Positions 51,186-64,000 of a DNA stretch of 64,000 nt are shown piece by piece; position 1 is the first letter of the stretch; every line of letters starts with the position of its first letter. The notes under the pieces are model-generated. The model ran no database searches and had not been told where the DNA came from. It worked only from the letters and a program-made list of their open reading frames with translations. This DNA is from Methylophilaceae bacterium (GTDB taxonomy: Bacteria; Pseudomonadota; Gammaproteobacteria; Burkholderiales; Methylophilaceae). The position numbers were made by a program, and so were the translations under genes. The stretch covers positions 32,575 to 96,574 of the forward strand of contig JAFMCB010000002.1 in NCBI GenBank assembly GCA_017858095.1. The letters are read 5' to 3'.

Positions 51186-51778
51186 TATTTTTTAACTAAT
51201 TGATACAACGCAAGTGCACCAAAAAAGTTGGGACAGAAATGAACTGACCTATTTTTTGTTACAACAAGACGATCCAAAACTTTTATTTTGTGCTCAAAGC
51301 AAAATTGATCAAAGTCTTTTACAGTGCATAGATGGACATTGGGTGTATCAAACCATTGATACGGTAGCTCATCGGAAATAGGCATTTGCCCCATTAAAAT
51401 TTGCAGCCGGTCTCGCCAATAACCAAAATTTGGAAAAGTTACAATAACTTCTCGCCCAACACGTAACATTTCTTTCATTAACGCTTCGATATTATGCATC
51501 GACTGAATTGTTTTGGAGAGTATGACCACATCAAAAGAACCATCCTCAAAACCTGAGAGACCTGCCTCCAGATCCATTTGAATAACATCAATATTATTTT
51601 TTAAAGAGAGCAACCAATTATCTTTATCTTTTTCAATACCAAATCCTGTTATATTTTTTCGCTCAGCAAGGTAATTGAGTAGCGCGCCATCACCGCAACC
51701 GAGGTCAAGTACTTTGGATCGATCACCGACCCAATTTGAGATAATTTCAAAATCTGATCGTTTATTATTTCGTTTCAT
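51185..51778 (-). CDS. metW: Methionine biosynthesis protein MetW
   Basis: A 197-residue class I methyltransferase-fold protein. The SAM motif VLDLGCGDGALLNYL (about 20-34) and VILSKTIQSMHN are typical. MetW partners MetX in betaproteobacteria and is required for full homoserine acyltransferase activity. It overlaps metX by 4 nt. Confidence 0.95.
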   Translation of the reverse strand: MKRNNKRSDFEIISNWVGDRSKVLDLGCGDGALLNYLAERKNITGFGIEKDKDNWLLSLKNNIDVIQMDLEAGLSGFEDGSFDVVILSKTIQSMHNIEALMKEMLRVGREVIVTFPNFGYWRDRLQILMGQMPISDELPYQWFDTPNVHLCTVKDFDQFCFEHKIKVLDRLVVTKNRSVHFCPNFFGALALYQLVKK

Positions 51779-52908
51779 TTTTTATTTAGCATCTTTAAGA
51801 AATAGTTTTTTAATATGGCATGGTAATGATCATTTGACATTAAAAATGCATCATGACCACTTGCCGCATCAATTTCAGCATAACTAACTTTGATATTGTT
51901 ATCTAATAAGGCTTTTACAATCTCCTTTGATCTATCGGGAGAAAATCGCCAATCACTGGTGAATGAAATCACTAAAAATTGGGATCTAACTTTTTTGAAA
52001 ATTCGACTTAAATTTTTTATATTATTTTTTGCTGGATCAAAATAATCCAACGCTTTTGTCATCCGAATGTAAGTATTTGCATCGAATTCATTTACAAATT
52101 TATCAGCCTGGTAATTGAGGTAAGATTCCACCTCAAATTCTGGTTCAAAATTGTATCGATAGCCTTTAGTTTTTGTTTTTCTGCCAAATTTTGTTTTCAT
52201 CACGTCATTTGACAAGTATGTAATATGCCCTAACATTCTTGCCAGCCGAAGGCCCCGCTTAGGAACAAGTTTCTTTTCATAAAAGTCACCCTGATTAAAA
52301 TCAGGATCGGTCAGAATAGATTGGCGTGCGACTTCATTGAATGCAATATTTTGTGCTGTTAAATTAGCTGCAGCTGCAATAACGATAGTGTGGTCTAAGG
52401 CATCAGGGAATTGGATTGACCACTGTAAAGCTTGCATACCACCCAGGCTTCCACCTAAGACAGCTTTGAGTTTTTTAATGCCTAAGTGGGTAATAAGTTC
52501 TTTTTGCGAATTAACCCAATCGGCAACAGAAAGAATAGGAAATTTTGAGCCCCAATTTTTATTTGTTTTTGGGTTAATTGATTTTGGCCCAGTACTGCCA
52601 TGACTGCCACCAAGATTATTTACTCCAATGACAAAAAATTTATTGGTATCCAATGATTTTCCAGGGCCAATCAGGTTATCCCACCAGCCAGGGTGCTTGT
52701 CTTTTTTTGTATAGTAACCAGCTAAATGGTGATTTCCAGAGAGGGCATGACACACTAAGATAGCATTATCTTTTTTTTGATTGAGTGTGCCATAAGTTTC
52801 ATAAACTAATTCATAGTTTTCAAGCTTACGACCACAATCTAACAGAAGAGCAGCTTCACTTTTAAATATTTTTGATTGGACAATCCCAACTGAATTTTTA
52901 TCTTGCAT
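51775..52908 (-). CDS. metX: Homoserine O-acyltransferase MetX
   Basis: A 377-residue alpha/beta hydrolase-fold acyltransferase that activates homoserine for methionine synthesis. The nucleophile is the serine in VLGGSLGGMQALQW, and the catalytic Asp and His lie in SFTSDWRFSPD and SGHDAFL. MetX proteins that work with MetW commonly use succinyl-CoA, but the acyl donor (acetyl or succinyl) cannot be fixed by eye. Confidence 0.94.
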   Translation of the reverse strand: MQDKNSVGIVQSKIFKSEAALLLDCGRKLENYELVYETYGTLNQKKDNAILVCHALSGNHHLAGYYTKKDKHPGWWDNLIGPGKSLDTNKFFVIGVNNLGGSHGSTGPKSINPKTNKNWGSKFPILSVADWVNSQKELITHLGIKKLKAVLGGSLGGMQALQWSIQFPDALDHTIVIAAAANLTAQNIAFNEVARQSILTDPDFNQGDFYEKKLVPKRGLRLARMLGHITYLSNDVMKTKFGRKTKTKGYRYNFEPEFEVESYLNYQADKFVNEFDANTYIRMTKALDYFDPAKNNIKNLSRIFKKVRSQFLVISFTSDWRFSPDRSKEIVKALLDNNIKVSYAEIDAASGHDAFLMSNDHYHAILKNYFLKMLNKK

Positions 52909-52947
52909 TGCTTGATTATACTATCAGCTCATATTAATTGAGGCATA

Positions 52948-53790
52948 TTATTTGGACCCCAGAGTAACTCTATATTTTTGATTAATATCTTTATATTGGG
53001 TTATGTTTTTTAGTTTATTTTTTTCAAAAATTTTTTTTACTTTACTTGCTTGATTGAATCCATGTTCAACGATTAAAAGACCATTGGTAACAAGAAATTT
53101 TTCAACTTGTGTACAAATTAATTTTATATCTTTAAGGCCATAGTCTTCTGAAAAAAGAGCGAGGTCGGGTTCATGCTTAATTTCAGGACTAAATAAACGA
53201 GCGTCATTTTTGCTGACATAAGGTGGGTTGCTGATAACAATATCAAAATTAAAATCTTCTATTCTTTCAAACCAATTGCTTTCAATGAAGTTGAGTTTTT
53301 GGTTAAATTTCAATGCATTCTTTTTTGCCACTTTGAGAGCATCCTTCGAAATATCACTCAAAAAAACTTTGCTATTTTTATAATGATTGGCAAGTGTGAT
53401 GCCTATGATTCCGGATCCTGTTCCTAAGTCTAAAATTTTAAGTGGTAATTCTTTATGAAAACGCTCAATGATAATATCAATTAATAACTCCGTATCTGGT
53501 CTGGGGGTTAACGTATGGCGGTTGACAAAAAAAGTTTCACCATAAAAGTCCCACTCCCCAAAAATATATGCCAAGGGCTGCCCCCCCTTTCTTTTTTTAA
53601 CGAGGGTCTTTATTTTTTTAAATTGCGTGGCAGAAATCAAAGTTGTTTTATTCATGACCAAACCTAGAGAAGAGATACCTAGAGCTTTTTGAAGAATAAA
53701 CTTGGTTTCAAGCATGAGCTCTCTTTTTGAGAGCATTAATGATTCTTCAAGTTGGTAAAAAATAAAATTTTCAATAGCAGATATATTCAA
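52948..53790 (-). CDS. prmC: Release factor N5-glutamine methyltransferase
   Basis: A 280-residue methyltransferase that modifies the GGQ glutamine of RF1 and RF2. The SAM motif is LDLGTGSGIIGITLA, and the catalytic NPPY is in DIVISNPPYVSK. The start is uncertain: there is no ATG near the expected N-terminus. A TTG at 53790, two nucleotides after the prfA stop, gives the family's usual length; a GTG at 53799 is the alternative. It follows its substrate gene prfA, the conserved order. Confidence 0.92.
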   Translation of the reverse strand: MNISAIENFIFYQLEESLMLSKRELMLETKFILQKALGISSLGLVMNKTTLISATQFKKIKTLVKKRKGGQPLAYIFGEWDFYGETFFVNRHTLTPRPDTELLIDIIIERFHKELPLKILDLGTGSGIIGITLANHYKNSKVFLSDISKDALKVAKKNALKFNQKLNFIESNWFERIEDFNFDIVISNPPYVSKNDARLFSPEIKHEPDLALFSEDYGLKDIKLICTQVEKFLVTNGLLIVEHGFNQASKVKKIFEKNKLKNITQYKDINQKYRVTLGSK

Positions 53791-53791
53791 G

Positions 53792-54871
53792 TCAATCACT
53801 ATCGAGTTGGGCAAGGAGATCAGCCTGATGCTCTGCGGTGAGAGCGTCAATTAAGTCAATAAGATCACCATCCATTATAAAATCAATTTTGTAGAGAGTT
53901 AAATTAATTCGATGATCAGTAATTCTTCCTTGTGGAAAATTATAAGTTCTAATTCTCTCACTTCTATCACCGCTACCTATTAAACTTTTTCTTTCACTGG
54001 CTCGTTGTGATTCTTGTTCTTTTATTTGATTATCTTTGATGCGGGCAGCCAAAATACTCATTGCCTGTGCTTTATTTCGGTGTTGTGATCGATCATCTTG
54101 ACATTCAACAACGATACCCGTTGGAAGATGCGTAATTCTAACTGCAGAATCAGTCTTATTAATATGTTGTCCACCAGCACCCGATGCTCGGTAGGTATCA
54201 ATTCGTAAATCCGCGGGATTAATTTGCACGTCAATAATTTCATCTGCTTCGGGCAAAATAGCAACAGTGATAGCTGAGGTATGAATGCGTCCTTGTGTTT
54301 CAGTGTCCGGAACACGTTGGACACGATGTCCGCCTGATTCGAATTTAAGTTTTGAATAGGCCCCCTGGCCAATGACTTTAGCAATAATTTCTTTATAACC
54401 ACCTACTTCAGATTCATTCGAAGAAATAATTTCAATTTTCCAGTGCATACGTTCCGCATAACGTGAATACATTCTAAAAATATCTGCTGCAAAAAGTGCA
54501 GATTCATCACCGCCTGCACCGGCTCGAATTTCAAGAAAAATATTTTTTTCATCATTTGGATCCTTTGGGAGCAAGAGTGCTTGTAATTTTTTTTCAAGTT
54601 TTATAATTTCTTCTTTGGCTAAATCTATTTCTTCTTGAGCAAAGATTTTCATTTCTGGTTCAGCAAGCATTTCTTTAGCATCCTCGATATTTTTCATTTT
54701 TGTTAAAAAATCTTTATAAATATCAACGACAGGATTAATTTCTGAATGTTCTTTTGAAATTTTTTTGTAGCGCTCCATATCTTTGGTGGCGTTTTCCGAG
54801 CTTAATTCTGCATTCAATTCAATTAAACGTTTTTGCAGTAATTCAAGTTTATTTTGCATGGAGGATTTCAT
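53792..54871 (-). CDS. prfA: Peptide chain release factor 1
   Basis: A 359-residue RF1. The catalytic GGQ lies in [12 protein letters not shown]. The codon-reading tripeptide is P-D-T in RVPDTETQG, fitting the RF1-type PxT pattern. An alternative ATG at 54859 would remove four residues (MKSS). It lies 6 nt after hemA, and the hemA-prfA-prmC order is widely conserved. Confidence 0.97.
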   Translation of the reverse strand: MKSSMQNKLELLQKRLIELNAELSSENATKDMERYKKISKEHSEINPVVDIYKDFLTKMKNIEDAKEMLAEPEMKIFAQEEIDLAKEEIIKLEKKLQALLLPKDPNDEKNIFLEIRAGAGGDESALFAADIFRMYSRYAERMHWKIEIISSNESEVGGYKEIIAKVIGQGAYSKLKFESGGHRVQRVPDTETQGRIHTSAITVAILPEADEIIDVQINPADLRIDTYRASGAGGQHINKTDSAVRITHLPTGIVVECQDDRSQHRNKAQAMSILAARIKDNQIKEQESQRASERKSLIGSGDRSERIRTYNFPQGRITDHRINLTLYKIDFIMDGDLIDLIDALTAEHQADLLAQLDSD

Positions 54872-54877
54872 TATTTT

Positions 54878-56122
54878 TTAATCTTTCAAATTGAAAAGTT
54901 TTTTTAGAAATTCAATACCATCCAAATTTTTATGTTTAGCATTGTCGTTAAGTGCTTTGGTTGGAGAGTGAAGAAATTTTTTCGTTAAGTTTTTTGATAA
55001 TTTATCTAATACCTGCTCAACAGGAACCCCTTTTTTTAAATCTTTTTCCATTTTTTTAACTTCACTAATTCGTGTTTGTTCGAATTTATTGTTCAGATTT
55101 TTTATATATGGCGCGACGGTTTTTTGTTGAAGATGAGACATAAATTCTTCACATTGTTGTTGAATCAACAATTCTGCTTTTGCAGTTTCTTTTTCTCTGT
55201 TTTTTATGTTTTTTTCAGTGATTTTGGCTAAATCGTCAAATGTGTATAGGAAGATATCATCCAATTCCGCTACTTCTGGTTCGATATCGCGTGGTATGGC
55301 AAGATCAATTAAAAGCATAGGCTTGTGCTTTCGTAATCTTATTGCTTTTTCAATCATGCCTAATCCTATGATCGGAAGTTGGCTGCTTGTCGAGCTAATG
55401 ACAATATCAAACGAATGCATTGTGTGATGAATGTCACCAATTAATATAGGATGACCACCTACTTTTTTAGCTAAAGCCATTCCATTCTTAATGGACCGAT
55501 TTGCAATGGTTAATTTTTTCTTATTATTTGCAGAAAAATATTTACAACACAATTCTGTCATCTCTCCGGCGCCCACAAATAAAATATTAACGTTATTAGA
55601 TTTACCATAAATTTTGTCCGCGACCTTAAGAATCGTCGACGCGACTGTTGTGCTGCTTGCACCAATGCCAGTTTTTGTTCTAACCAATTTGGCAGTTTCA
55701 AAAACCTTTTGAAAAAAGATGGCAATATTTTTACCTTGCCCGCCAACAAATTCTGATTGCTTTAGTGCTTGTTTCATTTGTCCTAGAATTTGTGTTTCAC
55801 CCAGGATCATACTATCAAGCCCTGCAGCCACTCGACAGGCATGAGAAAAAGCTGCTTCATTTTTAAAAGTATACAGATGAGGTTTAAGATTCATTTCTTT
55901 AATGTTATGGAATTTTGCTAACCATGTAATTAATGTTTTGCTATCAGAAGCGCTCTGATAAATCTCCGTTCGGTTACAAGTTGATAAGATAAGAATGTCT
56001 GATGACATTTTTTCTTTTAATTCTAAAAGGGCCTGCGTCAACATATCATTAGCAAATACAAGTTTTTCTCTTAACTTAATAGGTGCAGTTTTATGATTTA
56101 GTCCAATCAGTTGAATTTGCAT
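54878..56122 (-). CDS. hemA: Glutamyl-tRNA reductase
   Basis: A 414-residue enzyme that reduces Glu-tRNA to glutamate-1-semialdehyde, the first step of C5-pathway haem synthesis. The catalytic cysteine is Cys50 in LSTCNRTEIYQ. The NADPH domain has NILFVGAGEMTELCC. The C-terminal dimerisation helix is complete. The C5 pathway rather than an ALA synthase fits a betaproteobacterium. hemB lies at 61442. Confidence 0.97.
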   Translation of the reverse strand: MQIQLIGLNHKTAPIKLREKLVFANDMLTQALLELKEKMSSDILILSTCNRTEIYQSASDSKTLITWLAKFHNIKEMNLKPHLYTFKNEAAFSHACRVAAGLDSMILGETQILGQMKQALKQSEFVGGQGKNIAIFFQKVFETAKLVRTKTGIGASSTTVASTILKVADKIYGKSNNVNILFVGAGEMTELCCKYFSANNKKKLTIANRSIKNGMALAKKVGGHPILIGDIHHTMHSFDIVISSTSSQLPIIGLGMIEKAIRLRKHKPMLLIDLAIPRDIEPEVAELDDIFLYTFDDLAKITEKNIKNREKETAKAELLIQQQCEEFMSHLQQKTVAPYIKNLNNKFEQTRISEVKKMEKDLKKGVPVEQVLDKLSKNLTKKFLHSPTKALNDNAKHKNLDGIEFLKKLFNLKD

Positions 56123-56219
56123 AGTCGAGGGATCGTTTGCTTTATCTTATCTGTTAAAAAGGGTTAAAATAGCTATTTTACAATATATTCAACTATAAAT
56201 ATTTGGGAACGAGTAACTT

Positions 56220-56918
56220 ATGAATAAAACTTATCGCATTGCACCGAGTATTCTGTCGGCAAATTTTGCAACATTAGGTCAAGAAATTAGGGACGTTATT
56301 GCATCGGGTACTGATATTGTCCATTTTGATGTGATGGATAATCATTATGTGCCTAACCTTACTATTGGGCCGCTTGTGTGCGAGGCGATTCGACCTCTCA
56401 CCGATGCCATCATTGATGTCCATTTGATGGTAAAACCGGTTGATAGAATTATTCCTGACTTTGCAAAAGCAGGTGCAGATATTATTACTTTTCATCCTGA
56501 AGGATCTGAACATATTGATCGAAGTTTATCTTTGGTCAGAGAATTGGGTTGTAAATCAGGCCTTGTTTTTAATCCTGCTACACCGTTAGACTATCTTGAT
56601 TATGTGATGGATAAAATTGATATGGTTTTATTAATGTCGGTTAACCCTGGATTTGGTGGGCAGAAATTTATTCCAGAGATGTTGAAAAAATTAGCTGAAG
56701 CTAGAAAAAAAATTGATGCGTATACTGAAAAAACAGGGCGTGAAATTTGGTTAGAAATTGATGGAGGGGTCAACCCAGAAAATATTGCTGACATAGCAAA
56801 GGCGGGAGCAGATACTTTTGTTGCGGGTTCAGCGATTTTTAAAAATGCTAAAGATACCGATCCAAACCGTTATGACAGTATTGTAAAATCATTACGAGAT
56901 TCGCTAGCAGCCATCTAA
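56220..56918 (+). CDS. rpe: Ribulose-phosphate 3-epimerase
   Basis: A 232-residue TIM-barrel enzyme interconverting ribulose 5-phosphate and xylulose 5-phosphate. Motifs are [17 protein letters not shown] with metal-binding residues, [19 protein letters not shown] and [12 protein letters not shown]. In a ribulose monophosphate methylotroph this enzyme also feeds ribulose 5-phosphate regeneration, which is inference. It heads the rpe-gph-trp-hemB transcription unit. Confidence 0.97.
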   Translation: MNKTYRIAPSILSANFATLGQEIRDVIASGTDIVHFDVMDNHYVPNLTIGPLVCEAIRPLTDAIIDVHLMVKPVDRIIPDFAKAGADIITFHPEGSEHIDRSLSLVRELGCKSGLVFNPATPLDYLDYVMDKIDMVLLMSVNPGFGGQKFIPEMLKKLAEARKKIDAYTEKTGREIWLEIDGGVNPENIADIAKAGADTFVAGSAIFKNAKDTDPNRYDSIVKSLRDSLAAI

Positions 56919-56921
56919 AGA

Positions 56922-57590
56922 TTGAAACATTTTTATAATATAAAAGGGGTTTTTTTTGACCTTGATGGCACACTTTTTGAAACTGCCCCTGAGCTGGTTG
57001 CTGCTGCTCAAAAAACGTTACAAAAATTAGGTTTGCAGACAGTCTCACCCAATGTGATTGAGTCTTTTATCGGCAAGGGAGCTGAAAATTTAGTTCGGAA
57101 ATCTATTGAGCTATCAGCCTCAGGTGCAAGTGATCGATATCTAAAGTTAGGCATGGATTTATTTTATAAATTTTATGATGAAATTGCTGATCAAAGCAAA
57201 GCTTATGATGGGGCATTAGATGCAGTAATGCAATTGAACCATAAAGGATTAAAGCTCGCTTGTGTGACAAATAAGCCTAAACATTTTACGCATAAGATTT
57301 TAAAAGAACATAAGATGGACCAATTGTTAGATTTTGTTGTTTCAGGAGATGAGGTTGAGAAAAAAAAACCAGATCCCATGCCAATTCATTTGACATGTCA
57401 CACACTGCAAATAAAACCCATTGAGTCGATTATGGTGGGTGATTCATGCCATGATATTGATGCGGGATATAATGCGGGGACTTTTGTTGTGACCGTGCCT
57501 TATGGTTACCAATCAGGTCAATCTATCAAATCAAATAAGGTCGACTTGGCAGTCAATAATTTAACTGACTTGCTGACAGTGATCAATTAA
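56922..57590 (+). CDS. gph: Phosphoglycolate phosphatase
   Basis: A 222-residue HAD-superfamily phosphatase. The nucleophile motif is GVFFDLDGTLFET (about 9-21), motif III is KKPDPMP, and motif IV is MVGDSCHDIDAGYNAG. It probably starts with TTG at 56922, three nucleotides after rpe. The rpe-gph-trpE order is common in beta- and gammaproteobacteria. HAD substrate specificity rests on that context. Confidence 0.9.
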   Translation: MKHFYNIKGVFFDLDGTLFETAPELVAAAQKTLQKLGLQTVSPNVIESFIGKGAENLVRKSIELSASGASDRYLKLGMDLFYKFYDEIADQSKAYDGALDAVMQLNHKGLKLACVTNKPKHFTHKILKEHKMDQLLDFVVSGDEVEKKKPDPMPIHLTCHTLQIKPIESIMVGDSCHDIDAGYNAGTFVVTVPYGYQSGQSIKSNKVDLAVNNLTDLLTVIN

Positions 57591-57592
57591 TC

Positions 57593-59071
57593 ATGTTTAC
57601 ATCACTCACCAAAGAGCAATTTATTCATTATAAGAACAAGGGCTTTAATCGAGTCCCAATTGTGATAGAAGCCCTTGCTGACCTGGATACGCCATTATCA
57701 ATTTATTCGAAACTTGCCAATAAACCTTTTAGTTATCTTCTTGAATCGGTTGAGGGAGGAGAAACTTTTGGACGCTACTCTATTATTGGACTCCCGTCCA
57801 AATTAGTTTTTAAAATTTCGCAGCAATCCATTTCAATTTTTGAAAACAATAAACTTAAAGAGCAGTTTACGCATGAGAATCCATTGAACTTTATTGATGA
57901 CTATATGCAATCATTTCGAGTTCCCGATGATATGAATTTACCAAGATACTCCGGAGGATTAGCGGGTTATTTTGGTTATGAGACGATTCAATATATCGAG
58001 CCAAAGTTATGCAAGAATTTTTTAGAAGATAAACTGCAATTACCTGACATCTTGTTAATGTTATCTGATGAAATTGTCGTGGTTGATAATGTCTTGGGTA
58101 AACTTTTTTTAATTAATTATGTTGACCCTGCAGAAAAGTATGCTTTTGAAGATGCAACAAAAAAATTAAGTGGTTATTTAAAAAGATTATCAGATGGTGT
58201 GACTTTAAAAGATACTAAGGCCCTTAACGAAACAGAACCGATGTCTGAATTTGGCGAGAAGCGATTTAAAGAAGCGGTAGAAAAAGTTAAAGATTACATT
58301 GTTGAGGGAGATGTCATGCAAGTTGTTTTATCGCAACGCATGAGTCAAGCATATGAATTCAATCCATTAAGCCTTTATCGGGCCTTAAGGAGCTTAAATC
58401 CCTCACCTTATATGTTTTTTTATCACATGCATGATCATTTTGTCGTTGGAGCATCGCCCGAAATCTTAGTTCGCTTAGAGAATAAGAAAGTCACGGTAAG
58501 GCCAATTGCAGGAACTCGTCCTAGGGGGGTTACAAAAGATGAGGACCTGGCATATGAAAGAGAATTGCTGGCAGATCCAAAAGAAATAGCAGAACATGTG
58601 CAGCTTATGGATTTGGGTCGCAATGACATTGGCCGTGTTGCGAAAACTTCAACGGTCAAAGTAACAGATAACATGACTATTGAGCGTTACTCACATGTCA
58701 TGCATATTGTGTCTAATGTGGTCGGAGATATTAAAGAGAATTTATCAGCAATTGATGTGTTAAAAGCAACATTTCCGGCAGGCACCGTCAGTGGCGCCCC
58801 TAAAGTTAGGGCTATGGAAATTATCAATGAGCTTGAAACTACGAAAAGAGGTGTTTATGCAGGTGCTGTTGGGTATTTGGGTTTTAATGGTGATATGGAT
58901 GTCGCCATAGCAATTAGAACAGCTGTCATCAAAGACAATATTTTGTATGTTCAAGCGGGAGCTGGAATTGTGTCAGATTCAATTCCACAAAAAGAATGGG
59001 AAGAAACACAAAATAAAGCAAAAGCCATTCTACGGGCTGTTGAGCTTGTATCGTCTGGATTGGATAATTAA
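57593..59071 (+). CDS. trpE: Anthranilate synthase component I
   Basis: A 492-residue chorismate-using synthase. The N-terminal regulatory region carries the [18 protein letters not shown] segment used for tryptophan feedback. The catalytic core has [33 protein letters not shown] and [16 protein letters not shown]. trpG follows by 2 nt. No leader peptide or attenuator is visible in front of it because gph is only 2 nt upstream. Confidence 0.97.
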   Translation: MFTSLTKEQFIHYKNKGFNRVPIVIEALADLDTPLSIYSKLANKPFSYLLESVEGGETFGRYSIIGLPSKLVFKISQQSISIFENNKLKEQFTHENPLNFIDDYMQSFRVPDDMNLPRYSGGLAGYFGYETIQYIEPKLCKNFLEDKLQLPDILLMLSDEIVVVDNVLGKLFLINYVDPAEKYAFEDATKKLSGYLKRLSDGVTLKDTKALNETEPMSEFGEKRFKEAVEKVKDYIVEGDVMQVVLSQRMSQAYEFNPLSLYRALRSLNPSPYMFFYHMHDHFVVGASPEILVRLENKKVTVRPIAGTRPRGVTKDEDLAYERELLADPKEIAEHVQLMDLGRNDIGRVAKTSTVKVTDNMTIERYSHVMHIVSNVVGDIKENLSAIDVLKATFPAGTVSGAPKVRAMEIINELETTKRGVYAGAVGYLGFNGDMDVAIAIRTAVIKDNILYVQAGAGIVSDSIPQKEWEETQNKAKAILRAVELVSSGLDN

Positions 59072-59073
59072 CT

Positions 59074-59643
59074 ATGCTGTTGATGATTGATAATTACGAC
59101 TCGTTTACATACAACCTCGTGCAATACTTCGCTGAGCTTGGTCAAGAAGTAAAAGTTGTTAGAAATGATGAAATAAAAATTAACGATATTACAATATTAA
59201 ATCCAGAATTTATTGTTATTTCGCCTGGGCCCTGCACTCCAAATGAAGCCGGTATATCTCTTTCCATTGTTGAGAATTTTCAGGGTAAAGTGCCAATCTT
59301 AGGAGTTTGCTTGGGACATCAAACCATTGGGCAAGCTTTTGGGGGAAACATAGTACACGCCAAAACGATTATGCATGGAAAGACCTCAGAAATACACCAT
59401 ATAAATCAAGGCGTATTTAAAAATTTAACTAACCCTTTTATTGCAACGCGTTATCATTCGCTAGTAATTGAGAAGGCTACTTGCCCTGACTGTTTGGAAA
59501 TTACGGCGTGGACAGATGATGAAGAAATAATGGGAGTAAGACACAAAACTTTACCAATTGAGGGAGTTCAATTCCACCCAGAATCAATATTGACACAACA
59601 TGGGCATGATTTATTAAAAAACTTTTTAGACATTTATGGATAA
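59074..59643 (+). CDS. trpG: Anthranilate synthase component II (glutamine amidotransferase)
   Basis: A 189-residue class I glutamine amidotransferase. The nucleophile is Cys79 in [15 protein letters not shown], with the His-Glu pair in QFHPESIL. The N-terminal [12 protein letters not shown] is typical of TrpG/PabA, and it may serve both pathways. The stop overlaps trpD by 8 nt (ATGGATAA). Confidence 0.97.
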   Translation: MLLMIDNYDSFTYNLVQYFAELGQEVKVVRNDEIKINDITILNPEFIVISPGPCTPNEAGISLSIVENFQGKVPILGVCLGHQTIGQAFGGNIVHAKTIMHGKTSEIHHINQGVFKNLTNPFIATRYHSLVIEKATCPDCLEITAWTDDEEIMGVRHKTLPIEGVQFHPESILTQHGHDLLKNFLDIYG

Positions 59644-60650
59644 CTCATATCAAGACAGTCTTAATCAAATTTTAAATAAAATTGACCTTACGGAAGAGAA
59701 AATGATTTCTCTGATGGAGCAATTAATGACTGGGCAACTCGTTTCCTCGCAGATTGCAAGCTTCATGATTGCCATGCGTATGAAAGGCGAAACCATTGAT
59801 GAAATCGCGGCTGCGGCAAAAGTTATGCGACGCCATTCAAAACATGTGCTTTTAGACAACACAGATTTTTTGATTGATACCTGCGGAACCGGTGGAGACA
59901 GTTTGCAGACATTTAATATTTCAACTTTATCTGCCGTGATTGCTGCAACGGTTGGTGCGAAAGTTGCTAAACATGGCGGTCGTTCGGTTTCATCAAAATG
60001 TGGTAGTGCTGATGTTTTGGAATCGCTGGGGGTTAATGTCAATGTTGATGAAAAGAAGATGGCACAGCTTGTCAATGAGATTGGTATTGGATTTATGTTT
60101 GCCCCCAATTTTCATCCAGCCATGAAATATGTCGCTCCGGTAAGAAAGGAATTGGGTGTTAGAACCATGTTTAATATGTTGGGCCCATTAACAAATCCAG
60201 CCAATTCAAATCGACAGATAATTGGTGTTTTCAATGACAAGCTTTGCCATACCTTTGCACATGTGCTTAAAAAATTAGGCAGCAAGCATGTATTAATTGT
60301 CTATGGTCACGATGGTATGGATGAAATCTCGATCACAGGAAAAACATCTATTGCCGAATTAAAAGAAAATGAGATTTTTGAGTATGAAATTCATCCTACA
60401 GACTTTGGATTAAAAGTAGGCAAGTTGGATGATATAAAAGTGGAAAATGTCGAAGAATCCAAAAAAATTATTATGGATATTTTAGCAGGGACGCAGTCAA
60501 CGGCACGTGATATTGTTGTTCTGAATGCGGGGGCTGCCATTTATGTTTCAGGAATTACTGAAGATATCACTTCGGGCATTGATCTAGCAAAACGCGCAAT
60601 TGACAGTGGCAAGGCACAAGAAAAATTAGCTGAATTGGTAACAAAATCGA

Positions 60651-60658
<8 letters not shown>
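59636..60658 (+). CDS. trpD: Anthranilate phosphoribosyltransferase
   Basis: A 340-residue enzyme that joins anthranilate and PRPP. The PRPP motif is [17 protein letters not shown], followed by [18 protein letters not shown] and [12 protein letters not shown]. It overlaps both trpG and trpC by the same 8-nt sequence, suggesting termination-reinitiation coupling. Confidence 0.97.
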
Positions 60659-63016
<2,358 letters not shown>

Positions 63017-63017
<1 letters not shown>

Positions 63018-64000
63018 TAGTTGATTAAAAAATAAGCATTACTTTGTGGCAAAAATTCTTCATAAAAATATTCATAGATACCGTCTTCCTCCGGTGTGGC
63101 AACAACCCCATCCTGTTTTCTAACTTTAACCGGCATAATACCCTCGGGTTCAATTAGAAATCTAACAGGGTATTGATCAAGGATGGGCTCCATGTAATCC
63201 ATCCAGATTGGCAGGGCAGCACGTGAGCCTGTTTCATGCTTACCTAGCGGTTTAGGTTGATCATAGCCAACCCAAGTTACCGTCACAATATCAGGGTTGT
63301 AGCCCGCAAACCAGGCATCATAAAGATCATTTGTGGTACCCGTTTTACCTGCAATATCCGATCTTTTTAGGCGCTTTGCCTTTTTTGCCGTACCCGAATT
63401 AATCACCTCTTTTAACATTTCTGTCATGATAAAAGCATTTCTTGGATCGATTGATCTAGGGGTTTCCGCGTTCATGAGTTCGGCACTGTGTTTGACTTTT
63501 CTGCCCTTACTATCGATAATTTTTTCTATAAAAAAAGGCTTCTTCAAAAATCCTCCATTGGCAAAAACACCATAGGCGGCAACCATTTCCATTGGGGTTA
63601 CCTCGCCGACACCCAGTGCCATGGATAAATAGGGCGGATGTTTTTTTGAGTCGAAACCAAAACGGGAAATATAATCCTGCGCATATTTTGCACCAATATG
63701 TTTGAGTACCCTGATTGCGACTAAGTTTTTTGATTGAGCGAGGCCATCTCGTAAGCGAATCGGGCCTGCAAATTTTTCATTATAATTTTGTGGTTCCCAA
63801 TTTTCATTAGAATTTAATTCATCCGCTGTGACATAAAGGTAACCATCATTGACTAGTGTTGCAGCATTAATACCTTTTTCGAGTGCTGCAGAGTAAATAA
63901 ACGGCTTAAAAATGGACCCAGGTTGACGTTCTGCTTGTGAGACATGATTGTATTTATTGCGGTAAAAATCAAAGCCACCCACTAATGCTAGCAATGCACC
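63017..64000 (-). CDS. mrcA: Penicillin-binding protein 1A, C-terminal part (cut by window edge)
   Basis: The last 327 residues of a class A penicillin-binding protein; the glycosyltransferase domain and the start lie beyond the right edge. The transpeptidase motifs are all present: SIFK in RQPGSIFKPF (nucleophile serine), SKN in LAQSKNLVAIRVL, and KTG in AGKTGTTNDLYDAWF. The segment MALGVGEVTPMEMVAAYGVFANGG is typical of PBP1A. Its stop overlaps the next gene's ATG. Confidence 0.93.

Noticed and set aside
53792..54871. Altered RF1 codon recognition because the tripeptide reads PDT instead of PAT or PVT
   Set aside because: The middle residue of PxT varies among RF1 proteins, and Pro and Thr are kept, so no change of genetic code is implied.
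59665..60108. A 147-codon open frame on the minus strand opposite trpD
   Set aside because: It lies entirely within trpD, which has all family motifs. The antisense frame shows no family signature, and such long shadows are expected opposite conserved coding sequence.

Overview
The window looks like chromosomal core genome of a streamlined, AT-rich betaproteobacterium, most likely a Methylophilaceae methylotroph of the OM43/LD28 (Methylopumilus) kind. This is inferred from gene content: a 23-residue PqqA precursor, a quinoprotein-relay-type metallo-hydrolase, torF-glnK-amtB behind a sigma-54 promoter, the Acidithiobacillus-type GshA, MetX-MetW, UbiK, B12-dependent MetH and class II ribonucleotide reductase, and very short intergenic gaps. 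I see no insertion sequence, prophage, CRISPR array, tRNA or rRNA. No gene-free stretch exceeds about 250 bases; the two largest (6761-7011 and 10854-11099) are filled by regulatory DNA. Layout. 1-6.9 kb: the start of a radical SAM gene cut by the left edge, cytochrome b561, a PQQ-linked metallo-hydrolase, DoxX, then mutY-exoD-uppP-thiC on the minus strand behind a TPP riboswitch. 7-16.6 kb: pcm-tolC-isochorismatase, waaA, the split class II ribonucleotide reductase nrdJ-nrdJb behind an NrdR-type operator, a trypsin-like protease with a lipoprotein, a small zinc ribbon and a dienelactone hydrolase. 16.7-19.4 kb: thiS-thiG-apaG-mltA, with pqqA (missed by length cut-offs) facing it. 19.6-22.2 kb: nitrogen assimilation. 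22.3-28.9 kb: ubiK-metH-mpl-tonB-ferredoxin. 28.9-45.3 kb: an uninterrupted minus-strand run of 20 genes, from mreB through rod-shape, lipoate, glutathione, a flavinylation-type trio (apbE, NusG domain II, Gx transporter), lptM, lysA, ispH, nudB and nadA to a HIT protein, with no gap above 14 nt. 45.3-49.2 kb: gatCAB facing pyrE. 49.2-56.1 kb: xth, then ampG-metW-metX and prmC-prfA-hemA on the minus strand. 56.2-62.4 kb: rpe-gph-trpEGDC-hemB. 62.4-64 kb: a conserved unknown protein coupled to a PBP1A that runs off the right edge. Together these genes cover cell-wall elongation, cofactor synthesis (thiamine, lipoate, NAD, haem, PQQ), glutathione, amino acids (Met, Lys/DAP, Trp), ammonium uptake, and DNA precursors and repair. 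The most interesting material is regulatory and architectural: a readable TPP-riboswitch expression platform on thiC, tandem NrdR boxes on nrdJ, a sigma-54 promoter on torF-glnK-amtB, an orphan pqqA, the apbE trio inside the 20-gene run, and six of eight convergent gene pairs that overlap at their 3' ends with no visible terminator.
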